Below are positions 46,389 to 53,760 of a DNA stretch of 60,199 nt, piece after piece (the first letter of the stretch is position 1; every line of letters starts with the position of its first letter). This DNA comes from Paenibacillus radicibacter (GTDB taxonomy: Bacteria > Bacillota > Bacilli > Paenibacillales > NBRC-103111): assembly GCF_024721995.1 (NCBI RefSeq), contig NZ_JANQBC010000018.1:1-60199 (forward strand), in the 5' to 3' direction. Under the pieces are notes generated by a model. It did not search any database, had not been told where the DNA came from, and worked only from the letters and a program-made list of their open reading frames with translations. Both the position numbers and the translations under genes were made by a program.

Positions 46389-46571
46389 CGCTTACGAGGT
46401 TAGCTGACGGATTCGGGCGCGAGAGTCGCCCTACTTTGGCACATAAGGGTTAACATTATGTTAATCTTACTTCCAAAGATTCACCCCAATTGTTTCTGCT
46501 ACGACAGTGACTATTACATTAGTCCCAGTTTTTACAGCGGTTCCCCCGTTTCCCAATATGGAAACTCAGCG
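46389..46571 (-). promoter_or_regulatory. Cyclic-di-AMP (ydaO/yuaA) riboswitch
   Basis: The complement contains the conserved blocks of the ydaO class in order: CGCTGAG at the 5' end, GGGGGAACC, GGGGTGAATC, GTAGGGCGACTC and, at the 3' end, CCCGAATCCGTCAGCTAACC followed by TCGTAAGCG, which closes the basal helix. Together with the terminator it should switch yabE off when c-di-AMP is high, the known behaviour of this class in front of wall hydrolase genes. The window also codes for a c-di-AMP receptor (DarA). Confidence 0.92.
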
Positions 46572-46863
46572 ATAAGAAATTGAATGATCGTATTTAAGTT
46601 ATATGACAAGAATATTACTTTGAACTTTTGAAGCTGTAAAGCGAAGTATTCGATCAAATTTGGCTAAATTTATCATTTTTATTGGTAAAACTTACTTATT
46701 AATTGATTTTAACCCTTTTTATCTTTCAAAAGCTCTTGTTTTTGCCATTTTTATTGGTTAATGTTACTATTTTGAGTAAAAAGGGCGCTTTTTTAGCTCA
46801 ATAATTTGGATTTAACACCCTAATTCTAGCGCACTACTTCCAACGAACAGGTAGGTGGGACTT

Positions 46864-47637
46864 ATGAAGGACATGCTTCAAATTGCGAATTTATATGGTG
46901 GATATTTACCAGGTAAATCGATCATTAAGGACGTTACATTTTCTGTAAAAAAAGGAGAAATGGTTGGTTTAATCGGACTCAATGGTGCGGGTAAAAGCAC
47001 GACGATTAAACACATTCTGGGGCTCATGCTTCCCCAACAAGGAAGCGTGCTTATAAATGGACAATCACTCGAAGAAAACACAGAAGCTTATCGTAAATCA
47101 TATGCTTTTGTTCCTGAAACACCTGAACTTTATGCAGAACTTACAGTCTGGGAGCACTTGGAGCTAACAGCGATGGCATACAATATCCCAAGAGATGAAT
47201 TTGAACAGCGAGCAGCACACTTCATGCAAGAATTTCGGATGGAAAATAAGAAAAACAGCTTATCCACCCAATTATCTAAAGGGATGAAGCAGAAGGTTAT
47301 GATTATGAATGCTTTACTCATCCAACCTTCGCTCTACATTATTGACGAACCTTTCTTGGGGCTTGATCCGCTTGCAATGCGCTCCTTACTGGAAACGATG
47401 GATCGATTAAGGCAGGATGGAGCGTCATTCCTCATATCGTCGCATATTTTGGCAACAATTGAATCTTACTGTGATCGTTTCGTCATCCTTCACGCCGGAC
47501 AAGTTGCAGCCCAGGGAACTTTAGAGGAATTACGACAACAAGCGAGTTCATCTGGCGGGGCAAATCTAGCAAATAAACCAATGTCTCTAGATGATCTCTT
47601 CTATTATTATATTACCCGAGAGGAGAATCGCGGATGA
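46864..47637 (+). CDS. ecsA: ABC transporter ATP-binding protein EcsA
   Basis: The 257-residue ATPase has Walker A GLNGAGKST, a Q-loop region VPETPELYAELTVWEHLEL, signature LSKGMKQKV in place of LSGGQ, Walker B LYIIDEPFLGLDP and the H-loop SSHILAT. The sequence is very like B. subtilis EcsA, in particular ELTAMAYN and SKGMKQKVMIM. Ecs affects RasP-mediated intramembrane proteolysis and thereby secretion, competence and sporulation. ATG 46864 follows AGGTGGG; GTG 46855 is an upstream alternative. It overlaps ecsB by 4 bases. It is on the plus strand, divergent from yabE. Confidence 0.93.
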   Translation: MKDMLQIANLYGGYLPGKSIIKDVTFSVKKGEMVGLIGLNGAGKSTTIKHILGLMLPQQGSVLINGQSLEENTEAYRKSYAFVPETPELYAELTVWEHLELTAMAYNIPRDEFEQRAAHFMQEFRMENKKNSLSTQLSKGMKQKVMIMNALLIQPSLYIIDEPFLGLDPLAMRSLLETMDRLRQDGASFLISSHILATIESYCDRFVILHAGQVAAQGTLEELRQQASSSGGANLANKPMSLDDLFYYYITREENRG

Positions 47638-48851
47638 ACATGCAGGCGTTATGGCAACGCCGCCGACAGGCATTCAGCCAGGAAGCAATGAAGTACTGGC
47701 AGTTCGTGCTCCGTAGTAATTTCGTCGGCTACGTGTTCCTACTCTTTATTCTTTCTACCTATTATTATCTGCGCATCTTAAATGATATTCCGACAGATTT
47801 CCCCTATATGTGGATTTCGACAATTGTGCTTCTTCCTCTGCTTGCGCCGAGTCCGATCCGAACGTATATGCAAGAAGCGGATCGCATGTTCTTACTTCCG
47901 ATGGAAGGACGAATGAATGACTATTTCCGTTCATCGCTTCGCTACAGCTTCATCGTACAAGGCATTCGGCTGCTACTTGGGTTACTTGCGATATGGCCAC
48001 TTTATCGCCAAGTAGCTGCCACAACTGCGCAGCCGCTGTGGTTCGTGCTTGGCCTGTTACTGCTGGCCAAGCTGGCTCTTCTGCTCTCCGCATGGCAGGA
48101 GAGCCGGATGGTGACCGCACGAGCGCGCGCGGTCAGCTCCTTGCTGCGCTGGCTGGGCGCAGCGGTACTCATCCCCCTACTACTTAGTCAAGGGGGATTC
48201 TGGACCGCGCCGCTTCTGATCGGCGCGGTAGCAGTATGGATGCTTGCGCTGCGGCTTGTCCCACGTTATCACGTAGGATGGGAGACGCTCATCGCAAGAG
48301 AGGAAGCAGCGAAGCGGAGGCACTACCGCTTCTTCTCATACTTCATCGACGTGCCGCAGCTGCCTTTTCAAATGAAGGCACGCAAATGGGCTGCGTGGGT
48401 AACTAACTTCTACCCATTCACAGCCCATTATGCTCAAAGCTATTTATTTACCAAAACCTTATTGCGATCCGATCTACTTGGCATGTTCCTACGTACGACA
48501 ATTATCGGCATCGCCATTACGACAATCGTGTCGAGTGATACTGTCCGAATGATCGCCTCGGCAATCACATTATTATTATCTGCCGTTCAACTCAGTACGT
48601 TAAATGAAGCGCACCGCTACTCGTTCTGGCTAAGCATGTATCCTCTATCTGCTGTTAGACAGGCAAGTGCTGTAATCAGCATTATGATCTATACCTTAGC
48701 TATACCAACGGTAGTACTTACAATTGTAATTTCTATTCGCTCTGAACAATGGTTACATGCCATTGTCCCGCTTCTTACATTTGCTGTAATTGCCTTCTTC
48801 TTGCGTGTAATCAAACGCCGTACTTGGGAGCGACTACTTGAATCCGAATAA
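47634..48851 (+). CDS. ecsB: ABC transporter permease EcsB
   Basis: A 405-residue membrane protein with about 8-10 hydrophobic segments, the partner of EcsA. Family-like features are FVLRSNFVGYVFLLFILSTYYYLR near the N-terminus and the PLSAVRQASAV segment near the C-terminus. The start codon overlaps the ecsA stop (ATGA). The end overlaps the end of tatD, which runs the other way, by 18 bases. Bases of roughly 48050-48270 are markedly GC-rich compared with the flanks. B. subtilis ecsC is not present downstream. Confidence 0.9.
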   Translation: MNMQALWQRRRQAFSQEAMKYWQFVLRSNFVGYVFLLFILSTYYYLRILNDIPTDFPYMWISTIVLLPLLAPSPIRTYMQEADRMFLLPMEGRMNDYFRSSLRYSFIVQGIRLLLGLLAIWPLYRQVAATTAQPLWFVLGLLLLAKLALLLSAWQESRMVTARARAVSSLLRWLGAAVLIPLLLSQGGFWTAPLLIGAVAVWMLALRLVPRYHVGWETLIAREEAAKRRHYRFFSYFIDVPQLPFQMKARKWAAWVTNFYPFTAHYAQSYLFTKTLLRSDLLGMFLRTTIIGIAITTIVSSDTVRMIASAITLLLSAVQLSTLNEAHRYSFWLSMYPLSAVRQASAVISIMIYTLAIPTVVLTIVISIRSEQWLHAIVPLLTFAVIAFFLRVIKRRTWERLLESE

Positions 48852-49604
48852 GCGATTTGCGTTATCCGTCGTAATTTGAGCCAGTTCTTCTAAGCTCAAT
48901 CCGCGAATTTCAGCAGCTGTCTCAGCAACTAAACGCACATAGCCCGTCTCATTTCGCTTTCCACGAAACGGATGTGGAGTTAGATAAGGAGCGTCGGTTT
49001 CGATTAACAGACGATCTAGCGGAACTTGCGCGACTATCTCCTTAGGCTGCTTCGCATTCTTGAATGTGATCGGTCCGCCGAATGATAAATAGAAATTCAT
49101 ATCCAAGCATTCTTTGGCGGTTTCCCATGAGCCAGAGAAGCTATGCATGATGCCGCCGACTTCGGCGGCATTTTCTTCTTTTAATATTTTCAGCGTATCC
49201 TGATGGGCATCACGATTGTGAATAATGATTGGCTTCCCAATACGACGAGCAAGACGAATTTGTTCACGGAATACGCGATCCTGTACATCCTTCGGTGACG
49301 TATCCCAATAGTAATCAAGTCCAATCTCACCGATTGCAACAACTTTCGGATGTTTGCATAGTTCCTCGATCCACTCTAAATCCTCTGGAAGCATATCCTT
49401 CGCATCTTGTGGATGCCAACCTACAGCTGCGTATACAAAATCATATTTTTCAGCGAGTGCCATCGTAGTTGGAATCGTTTCGCGGTTAAAGCCAATATTC
49501 ACAATTCGAGTCACACCAGCATCCCATGCGCGCTGAATCGCCTCATCTCGATCTTCCTCAAATGCAGATGCATCCATATGTGTATGTGTGTCAGTTAACA
49601 TCAT
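48834..49604 (-). CDS. tatD: TatD-family metal-dependent deoxyribonuclease
   Basis: The 256-residue TIM-barrel hydrolase has the metal motif DTHTHMD (about 4-10), GEIGLDYYWD, PIIIHNRDAH, MHSFSGS and LIETDAPYLTP. TatD proteins are 3'-5' exonucleases or DNases acting in DNA quality control; in B. subtilis this one is YabD. AAAGGAG lies seven bases before the ATG pair. The 3' end overlaps ecsB tail to tail by 18 bases. The metS gene that precedes it in B. subtilis is absent. Confidence 0.95.
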   Translation of the reverse strand: MMLTDTHTHMDASAFEEDRDEAIQRAWDAGVTRIVNIGFNRETIPTTMALAEKYDFVYAAVGWHPQDAKDMLPEDLEWIEELCKHPKVVAIGEIGLDYYWDTSPKDVQDRVFREQIRLARRIGKPIIIHNRDAHQDTLKILKEENAAEVGGIMHSFSGSWETAKECLDMNFYLSFGGPITFKNAKQPKEIVAQVPLDRLLIETDAPYLTPHPFRGKRNETGYVRLVAETAAEIRGLSLEELAQITTDNANRLFGFK

Positions 49605-49644
49605 TAATAAACTCCTTTACTTCATTAAATAAATCAATTATCTT

Positions 49645-50913
49645 TTAAATTCCAAACCACTCTTGAAACTGTTTACGTCGATGTTCATCGATACGAGCCA
49701 GCATTTCCTCGGGATAATAGATGTGACATTTTCCCATATGAAGGCCAGAAATTGAGCGAACTATCTCCGATTTTTCGGATATTTCCGTTAATCCATTAAC
49801 CTCATTAAGTAACAAGATCGGCAATTTCTCAGTTTGACCTGGACGATATATATCATAAGAAAGATCAGATGGGAAATCCACCTCAAAATAATAAGCAGGA
49901 TCAAATCCACACTCCTCTAACATCTCCTGCATCAAATTGAGAACCTCATTATTCGGCTGATCGATCGTAATAAATTTAAATAATTTACGATGCAAGAAGC
50001 GATTGCATAGATCGGCAAGTATCTCATCTTGCTCTTGTGTCCAGCACATAAGTACCGTTTGCATAAATGACTCATCTAATAGGAAGTAGTCCGCTGAAGT
50101 CAGCTTTTTACAAAATAGCTTATCCAGTGGATGAAGCATGAATCCAAACGAATATCCTTCTTCATATAAAGCATGTGCTCGTTCAAATATTTTGTTCAAA
50201 ATAACTTCTGCACTTCGGGTTACAGGATGGAAGTACACCTGCCAATGCATCTGATAACGAGACATTAAATAGTCCTCCACCGCATGCATGCCACTTTCCT
50301 TCACGACGATGTGACCTTTGTACGGACGCACCACACGAAGAATTCGTTCCAAATCGAACGTGCCGTAATTGACCCCTGTAAAATAGGCATCCCGCAGCAA
50401 GTAATCCATCCGATCTGCATCAAGCTGAGAAGACACGAGTGCGACGACAACTTCGCGTGGGTATGTCTTAGAAATAACACTGGCAACTGATTGTGGAAAA
50501 TGAGGAGACACCTGCGCAAGCACTGCATGTACTTCTGTATCTTCAAGGAGCATTCGACATGTCCAATCTTCATGGTGTGTACCAAACACACGCTCGACGG
50601 AATGAGAGAAAGGTCCATGTCCAATATCATGCAATAGTGCTGCACACAAACAAACCAATCGTTCCTCCTGCGGCCAGTCCTCATATCCATTACGTTCAAA
50701 CTGCGAAATAATTTTGCGAGTAACCTCATATACGCCCAGCGAATGAGAGAAGCGGCTATGTTCTGCTCCATGGAATGTTAGGAAGGATGTACCCAGTTGT
50801 CTAATTCGACGAAGACGCTGAAATTCTTTGGTATTAATGAGATTCCAGATCACCTCATCATCCACGTAAATGTACTTATGGACAGGATCTTTGAACACTT
50901 TTTCCTCTTTCAT
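49645..50913 (-). CDS. ywfO: HD-domain phosphohydrolase (YwfO/SAMHD1-like)
   Basis: From ATG 50913 (GGGAGG seven bases upstream) the protein has 422 residues. The N-terminal HD domain has QLGTSFLTFHGAEHSRFSHSLGV, the HD pair in ALLHDIGHGPFSHSVE, and QLDADRMDYLLRDAYFTGV. These are the features of dGTPase/SAMHD1-like nucleotide triphosphohydrolases. B. subtilis YwfO is the close family member and hydrolyses dNTPs. It replaces metS in the B. subtilis order abrB-metS-tatD. A palindromic pair of Spo0A-box-like sequences lies just upstream. Confidence 0.9.
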   Translation of the reverse strand: MKEEKVFKDPVHKYIYVDDEVIWNLINTKEFQRLRRIRQLGTSFLTFHGAEHSRFSHSLGVYEVTRKIISQFERNGYEDWPQEERLVCLCAALLHDIGHGPFSHSVERVFGTHHEDWTCRMLLEDTEVHAVLAQVSPHFPQSVASVISKTYPREVVVALVSSQLDADRMDYLLRDAYFTGVNYGTFDLERILRVVRPYKGHIVVKESGMHAVEDYLMSRYQMHWQVYFHPVTRSAEVILNKIFERAHALYEEGYSFGFMLHPLDKLFCKKLTSADYFLLDESFMQTVLMCWTQEQDEILADLCNRFLHRKLFKFITIDQPNNEVLNLMQEMLEECGFDPAYYFEVDFPSDLSYDIYRPGQTEKLPILLLNEVNGLTEISEKSEIVRSISGLHMGKCHIYYPEEMLARIDEHRRKQFQEWFGI

Positions 50914-50941
50914 GTCGAAGCCTCCCCTCAATTCTCTATCG

Positions 50942-50973
50942 ATTCGACAAATTAGTTATGGATTTTGTCGAAT
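50942..50973. repeat. Perfect inverted repeat made of two Spo0A-box sequences
   Basis: Arms ATTCGACAAA (50942-50951) and TTTGTCGAAT (50964-50973) are exact inverse complements around a 12-base centre. Each contains the 0A box TGTCGAA. The repeat ends about 28 bases before the HD phosphohydrolase start codon, in the 335-base divergent region shared with abrB. No gene was seen in the remainder (50974-51149), which is A/T-rich. Confidence 0.7.
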
Positions 50974-51149
50974 AATATTAATTTGTAGTTACCAATAATG
51001 ACCATTATTCAATCACGAATCTTTCAAGTATAATTTCATATATATTCATTAGTTCAATAAAAACTCTAATAATCCCTTTTATATCAAGGACCTTGCGGAT
51101 TTGCTAGATTGTAGTACGTATACGTTCACGATTTTGCCCCAAAAAGTGG

Positions 51150-51178
51150 TTGACTATTTTGGGAATCGTTGGTATTAT
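51150..51178 (+). promoter_or_regulatory. abrB promoter
   Basis: TTGACT (51150-51155), 17 bases, TATTAT (51173-51178): a good sigma-A promoter about 70 bases before the abrB start. Confidence 0.8.
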
Positions 51179-51193
51179 AACTAATGAAAAGAA

Positions 51194-51210
51194 TGTCGAA
51201 AGTTGACGAT
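51194..51210 (+). promoter_or_regulatory. Tandem Spo0A boxes downstream of the abrB start site
   Basis: TGTCGAA (51194-51200) and TGACGAT (51204-51210) are 10 bases apart, just after the expected transcription start. In B. subtilis Spo0A represses abrB by binding two such tandem boxes at this position. The first is an exact match and the second matches TGWCGAA at 6 of 7. Confidence 0.75.
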
Positions 51211-51248
51211 TACATAACTTTTTTTATATTACAGGAGGATTTATACAT

Positions 51249-51503
51249 ATGATGAAATCTACCGGAATTGTTCGTAAAGTTGATGAGTTGGGCCGTGTTG
51301 TTATTCCAATCGAGCTTCGTCGTACGCTAGGTATTGGGGAAAAAGACGCTCTTGAAATTTATGTAGACGGCGAGCGCATCATGCTTAAGAAATATGAGCC
51401 TGCTTGTATCTTCTGTGGCAATGCGGAAAACGTTACATACTTCAAGGGAAAAATTGTTTGCCATATTTGTTTATCAGAAATGCCAGTACCTGTGACAAAA
51501 TAA
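51249..51503 (+). CDS. abrB: Transition-state regulator AbrB, with cysteine-rich C-terminus
   Basis: The 84-residue protein has the AbrB DNA-binding domain almost unchanged from B. subtilis (STGIVRKVDELGRVVIPIEL... to about residue 53). The C-terminal half is different. Instead of the usual multimerisation helix it reads ACIFCGN...IVCHICLSE, with four cysteines in two CxxC pairs that could bind zinc. AbrB represses transition-state genes during growth. AGGAGG lies 10 bases before the first of two adjacent ATGs. It is transcribed opposite to its neighbours with its own promoter, Spo0A boxes and terminator. Confidence 0.95.
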   Translation: MMKSTGIVRKVDELGRVVIPIELRRTLGIGEKDALEIYVDGERIMLKKYEPACIFCGNAENVTYFKGKIVCHICLSEMPVPVTK

Positions 51504-51570
51504 GAAAAATAGTATATAATAGAACTATCAACATTTCCTATGGTAATTCTAACCTTTTTCATACTCCTTT

Positions 51571-51619
51571 ATATCTCTAAATGCGAGCTGCACGCTTCGC
51601 AATTAGAGATATCTTTTTT
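51571..51619 (+). terminator. Rho-independent terminator after abrB
   Basis: ATATCTCTAA...TTAGAGATAT with an inner TGCGA/TCGCA helix, followed by seven or eight T on the plus strand. Confidence 0.88.
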
Positions 51620-51638
51620 TTATTCCGCGTATTTACGA

Positions 51639-52520
51639 TTATTCATGTAGTGCATTATAGACTTCCCGCTTCGGTACACCACGATCAATCGCAGCAAGCT
51701 TAATCGCTTCTTTCTTATTCCCAGAAGTTTGAGCGTAATGCTCCACATGTTCCTCAATGGACAAGCTAGCCCACCACTGTGAATTTCCGGCAACACCCGA
51801 AGCGTCATCACCTGTGTAACCTTCTACGACGATACAATACTCACCTAGTGGTGCATGTTCTTCCAAATAAGCAATCGCTTCTTCAAGTGTACAGCGAACA
51901 AATTCCTCATACTTCTTCGTGAGCTCTCGTGCTAAGCAAATACGTCGATTCCCCCACGCTTCTATCATCGCCTTCAGTGTCTTCTCCACTCGATGTGGTG
52001 CTTCATAGAAAATCAATGTCTCTTGCAGCAGCTTCAAGCGTTCCAGTTCCTTCATTAAACCTTTCTTCTCACGTGGCAAAAATCCAATGAACGTAAACTT
52101 CTCAGTAGGTAGACCTGATGCTATGAGTCCAGACAAGGCTGCATTCGCTCCAGGAATCGGCACAATGGGAATATCACTTTCCACAGCTAAGCACACAAGA
52201 TCATAACCTGGATCAGAGATCGCCGGAAGCCCTGCATCACTTACAAGCGCTATGGATTGACCCTCAGATAACAATCGAACAAGTTCAGGACCCGAATTCT
52301 GCTTGTTATGCTCATGATAAGCGAACAATCGTGCAGGTGAGATTTCGAAGTGGGATAGTAACTTACGTGTCTGCCTTGTATCTTCAGCTGCAATGATCTG
52401 TACTTCTTTTAGGATACGGACAGCTCGATACGTCATATCTTCTAAGTTGCCGATTGGCGTAGCAACGAGGTAGAGCGTTCCGCACGCTCCCCCGTCTTTA
52501 TAACTTTTTTGGATATTCAT
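51639..52520 (-). CDS. rsmI: 16S rRNA 2'-O-ribose C1402 methyltransferase RsmI
   Basis: RsmI methylates the ribose of C1402 in the ribosomal P site. The 293-residue protein has the tetrapyrrole-methylase fold with LYLVATPIGNLEDMTYRAVRIL (about 16-37), AAEDTRQTRKLL, ALVSDAGLPAISDPG and VPIPGANAAL. A C-terminal HTH-like region contains SGNKKEAIKLAA. The start overlaps the preceding methyltransferase gene by 4 bases. The GIY-YIG gene yazA, which separates the two in B. subtilis, is missing. Confidence 0.96.
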   Translation of the reverse strand: MNIQKSYKDGGACGTLYLVATPIGNLEDMTYRAVRILKEVQIIAAEDTRQTRKLLSHFEISPARLFAYHEHNKQNSGPELVRLLSEGQSIALVSDAGLPAISDPGYDLVCLAVESDIPIVPIPGANAALSGLIASGLPTEKFTFIGFLPREKKGLMKELERLKLLQETLIFYEAPHRVEKTLKAMIEAWGNRRICLARELTKKYEEFVRCTLEEAIAYLEEHAPLGEYCIVVEGYTGDDASGVAGNSQWWASLSIEEHVEHYAQTSGNKKEAIKLAAIDRGVPKREVYNALHE

Positions 52521-53275
52521 AAAGATTCCTTCTTTCCGCCAAACACACCTTCAAGCTCTGGACCATATTGTCTGCCTTCATCATTATAGACAATTAATGG
52601 AGGGAGCATGCGAACCTCTGGCTTACCATCTTTCATACCCTCAATTAATATCATATTCGCCTCTTCATCAATTCTGGAATGGACGAAACGCACACGCTTC
52701 GGTTCGATCCTATACTTCCGCATAAGCGTCATAATATCTACAATACGTGCTGCACGGTGTACCATCGCAAACTTCCCACGAGAGCGTACAAGCTTCGCCG
52801 ACACAGAGATAACATCCTCTAATGTACAATGCACTTCATGACGAGCTGCAGAAAAATGCGCATTCTCATTCTGATCCCCTTCTGATACAGGCAGATAAGG
52901 TGGATTCACCGTTACAAGATCATACCCGCCATGACCCAGTTCATGATGGGTTGTACGCAAGTCACCACATACCATTCGAATCTGCTCACCCATCTCATTC
53001 ATTTCCATACTACGCTGTGCCATATCTTCTAGACGCTCTTGAATCTCCACACCTGTAATATGAGCTTTCGTCCGCGTTGACAGTAGAAGTGGAATGACAC
53101 CGTTACCTGAGCATAGATCAATAATCTTCCCCTTCGTCGGGACCGAGCAGAATCTCGCAAGCAGCACAGCATCCAAAGAGAACGCAAACACTTCTTCACT
53201 TTGAATAATCCCTAGTCCGTGTGTTAATAAATCATCCACTCGTTCTGACGGGTGGAGTACAACTTCTTTAACCAT
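52517..53275 (-). CDS. trmN6: SAM-dependent N6-adenine methyltransferase (TrmN6/YabB-like)
   Basis: The 252-residue class I methyltransferase has the SAM loop DLCSGNGVIPLLLS (about 53-66), GVEIQERL and the N6-adenine motif VNPPYLP. Enzymes of this family methylate A37 of tRNA1-Val in E. coli (TrmN6); B. subtilis YabB is the positional equivalent. The exact substrate here is inferred. It is co-directional with yabA upstream and rsmI downstream. Confidence 0.9.
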   Translation of the reverse strand: MVKEVVLHPSERVDDLLTHGLGIIQSEEVFAFSLDAVLLARFCSVPTKGKIIDLCSGNGVIPLLLSTRTKAHITGVEIQERLEDMAQRSMEMNEMGEQIRMVCGDLRTTHHELGHGGYDLVTVNPPYLPVSEGDQNENAHFSAARHEVHCTLEDVISVSAKLVRSRGKFAMVHRAARIVDIMTLMRKYRIEPKRVRFVHSRIDEEANMILIEGMKDGKPEVRMLPPLIVYNDEGRQYGPELEGVFGGKKESL

Positions 53276-53339
53276 GATGTAAATAGCCTCCTTGATTGTT
53301 CAACCTAAACCTTCATTTCTATATTTACAAAAAAGAAAA

Positions 53340-53375
53340 CCGCAGGTGCTCTCGATGAAAATGAGAGCTCTGCGG
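53340..53375 (-). terminator. Rho-independent terminator after yabA
   Basis: On the complement, CCGCAGAGCTCTCA pairs with CGAGAGCACCTGCGG (internal mismatches), followed by TTTTCTTTTTTG. Confidence 0.82.
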
Positions 53376-53378
53376 CAT

Positions 53379-53726
53379 CTACTTTTTAAGAAAAGACAAG
53401 CAGAACAGACAATCTCCTTCTGTCCGAAGATGTCCGTAATACACGTTGCAGATGTGGAACCCTTCTTGATACAAGCGGGCTAAATTATCTATACCCCCGC
53501 CACTTGTCGGTACAACAGGTTCCTTCGTTCCAGCAACCTCAGTAACAGGTGTTTCTTCATCCACTTCCTTGAGCACTTTGCGGAGCTGCTGATTCTCGAT
53601 GCTTAAACGCTGATTCTCTTCTAGCAGTAGAATAACCCGTTGTTTCAGCGCACTTAAATCCGCATAAGCCATGCCCATTTGTTCTTCAAGTTGATGGATC
53701 TGTGCAAAAATGTCTTGTTTATCCAC
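53379..53726 (-). CDS. yabA: Replication initiation control protein YabA
   Basis: YabA binds DnaA and DnaN and limits re-initiation of replication. The 115-residue protein has an N-terminal leucine-rich coiled coil (about 3-55) that forms tetramers. The C-terminal zinc domain has His-x-Cys (HICN) and Cys-x-x-Cys (CLFC) ligands near residues 91-109. A variable linker lies between. It follows ricT by 34 bases and is closed by a terminator, so ricT-yabA end one transcript. Confidence 0.94.
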   Translation of the reverse strand: MDKQDIFAQIHQLEEQMGMAYADLSALKQRVILLLEENQRLSIENQQLRKVLKEVDEETPVTEVAGTKEPVVPTSGGGIDNLARLYQEGFHICNVYYGHLRTEGDCLFCLSFLKK

Positions 53727-53760
53727 TGTCTCACCTCAGTGCATTTCGCATCTGTAAATC

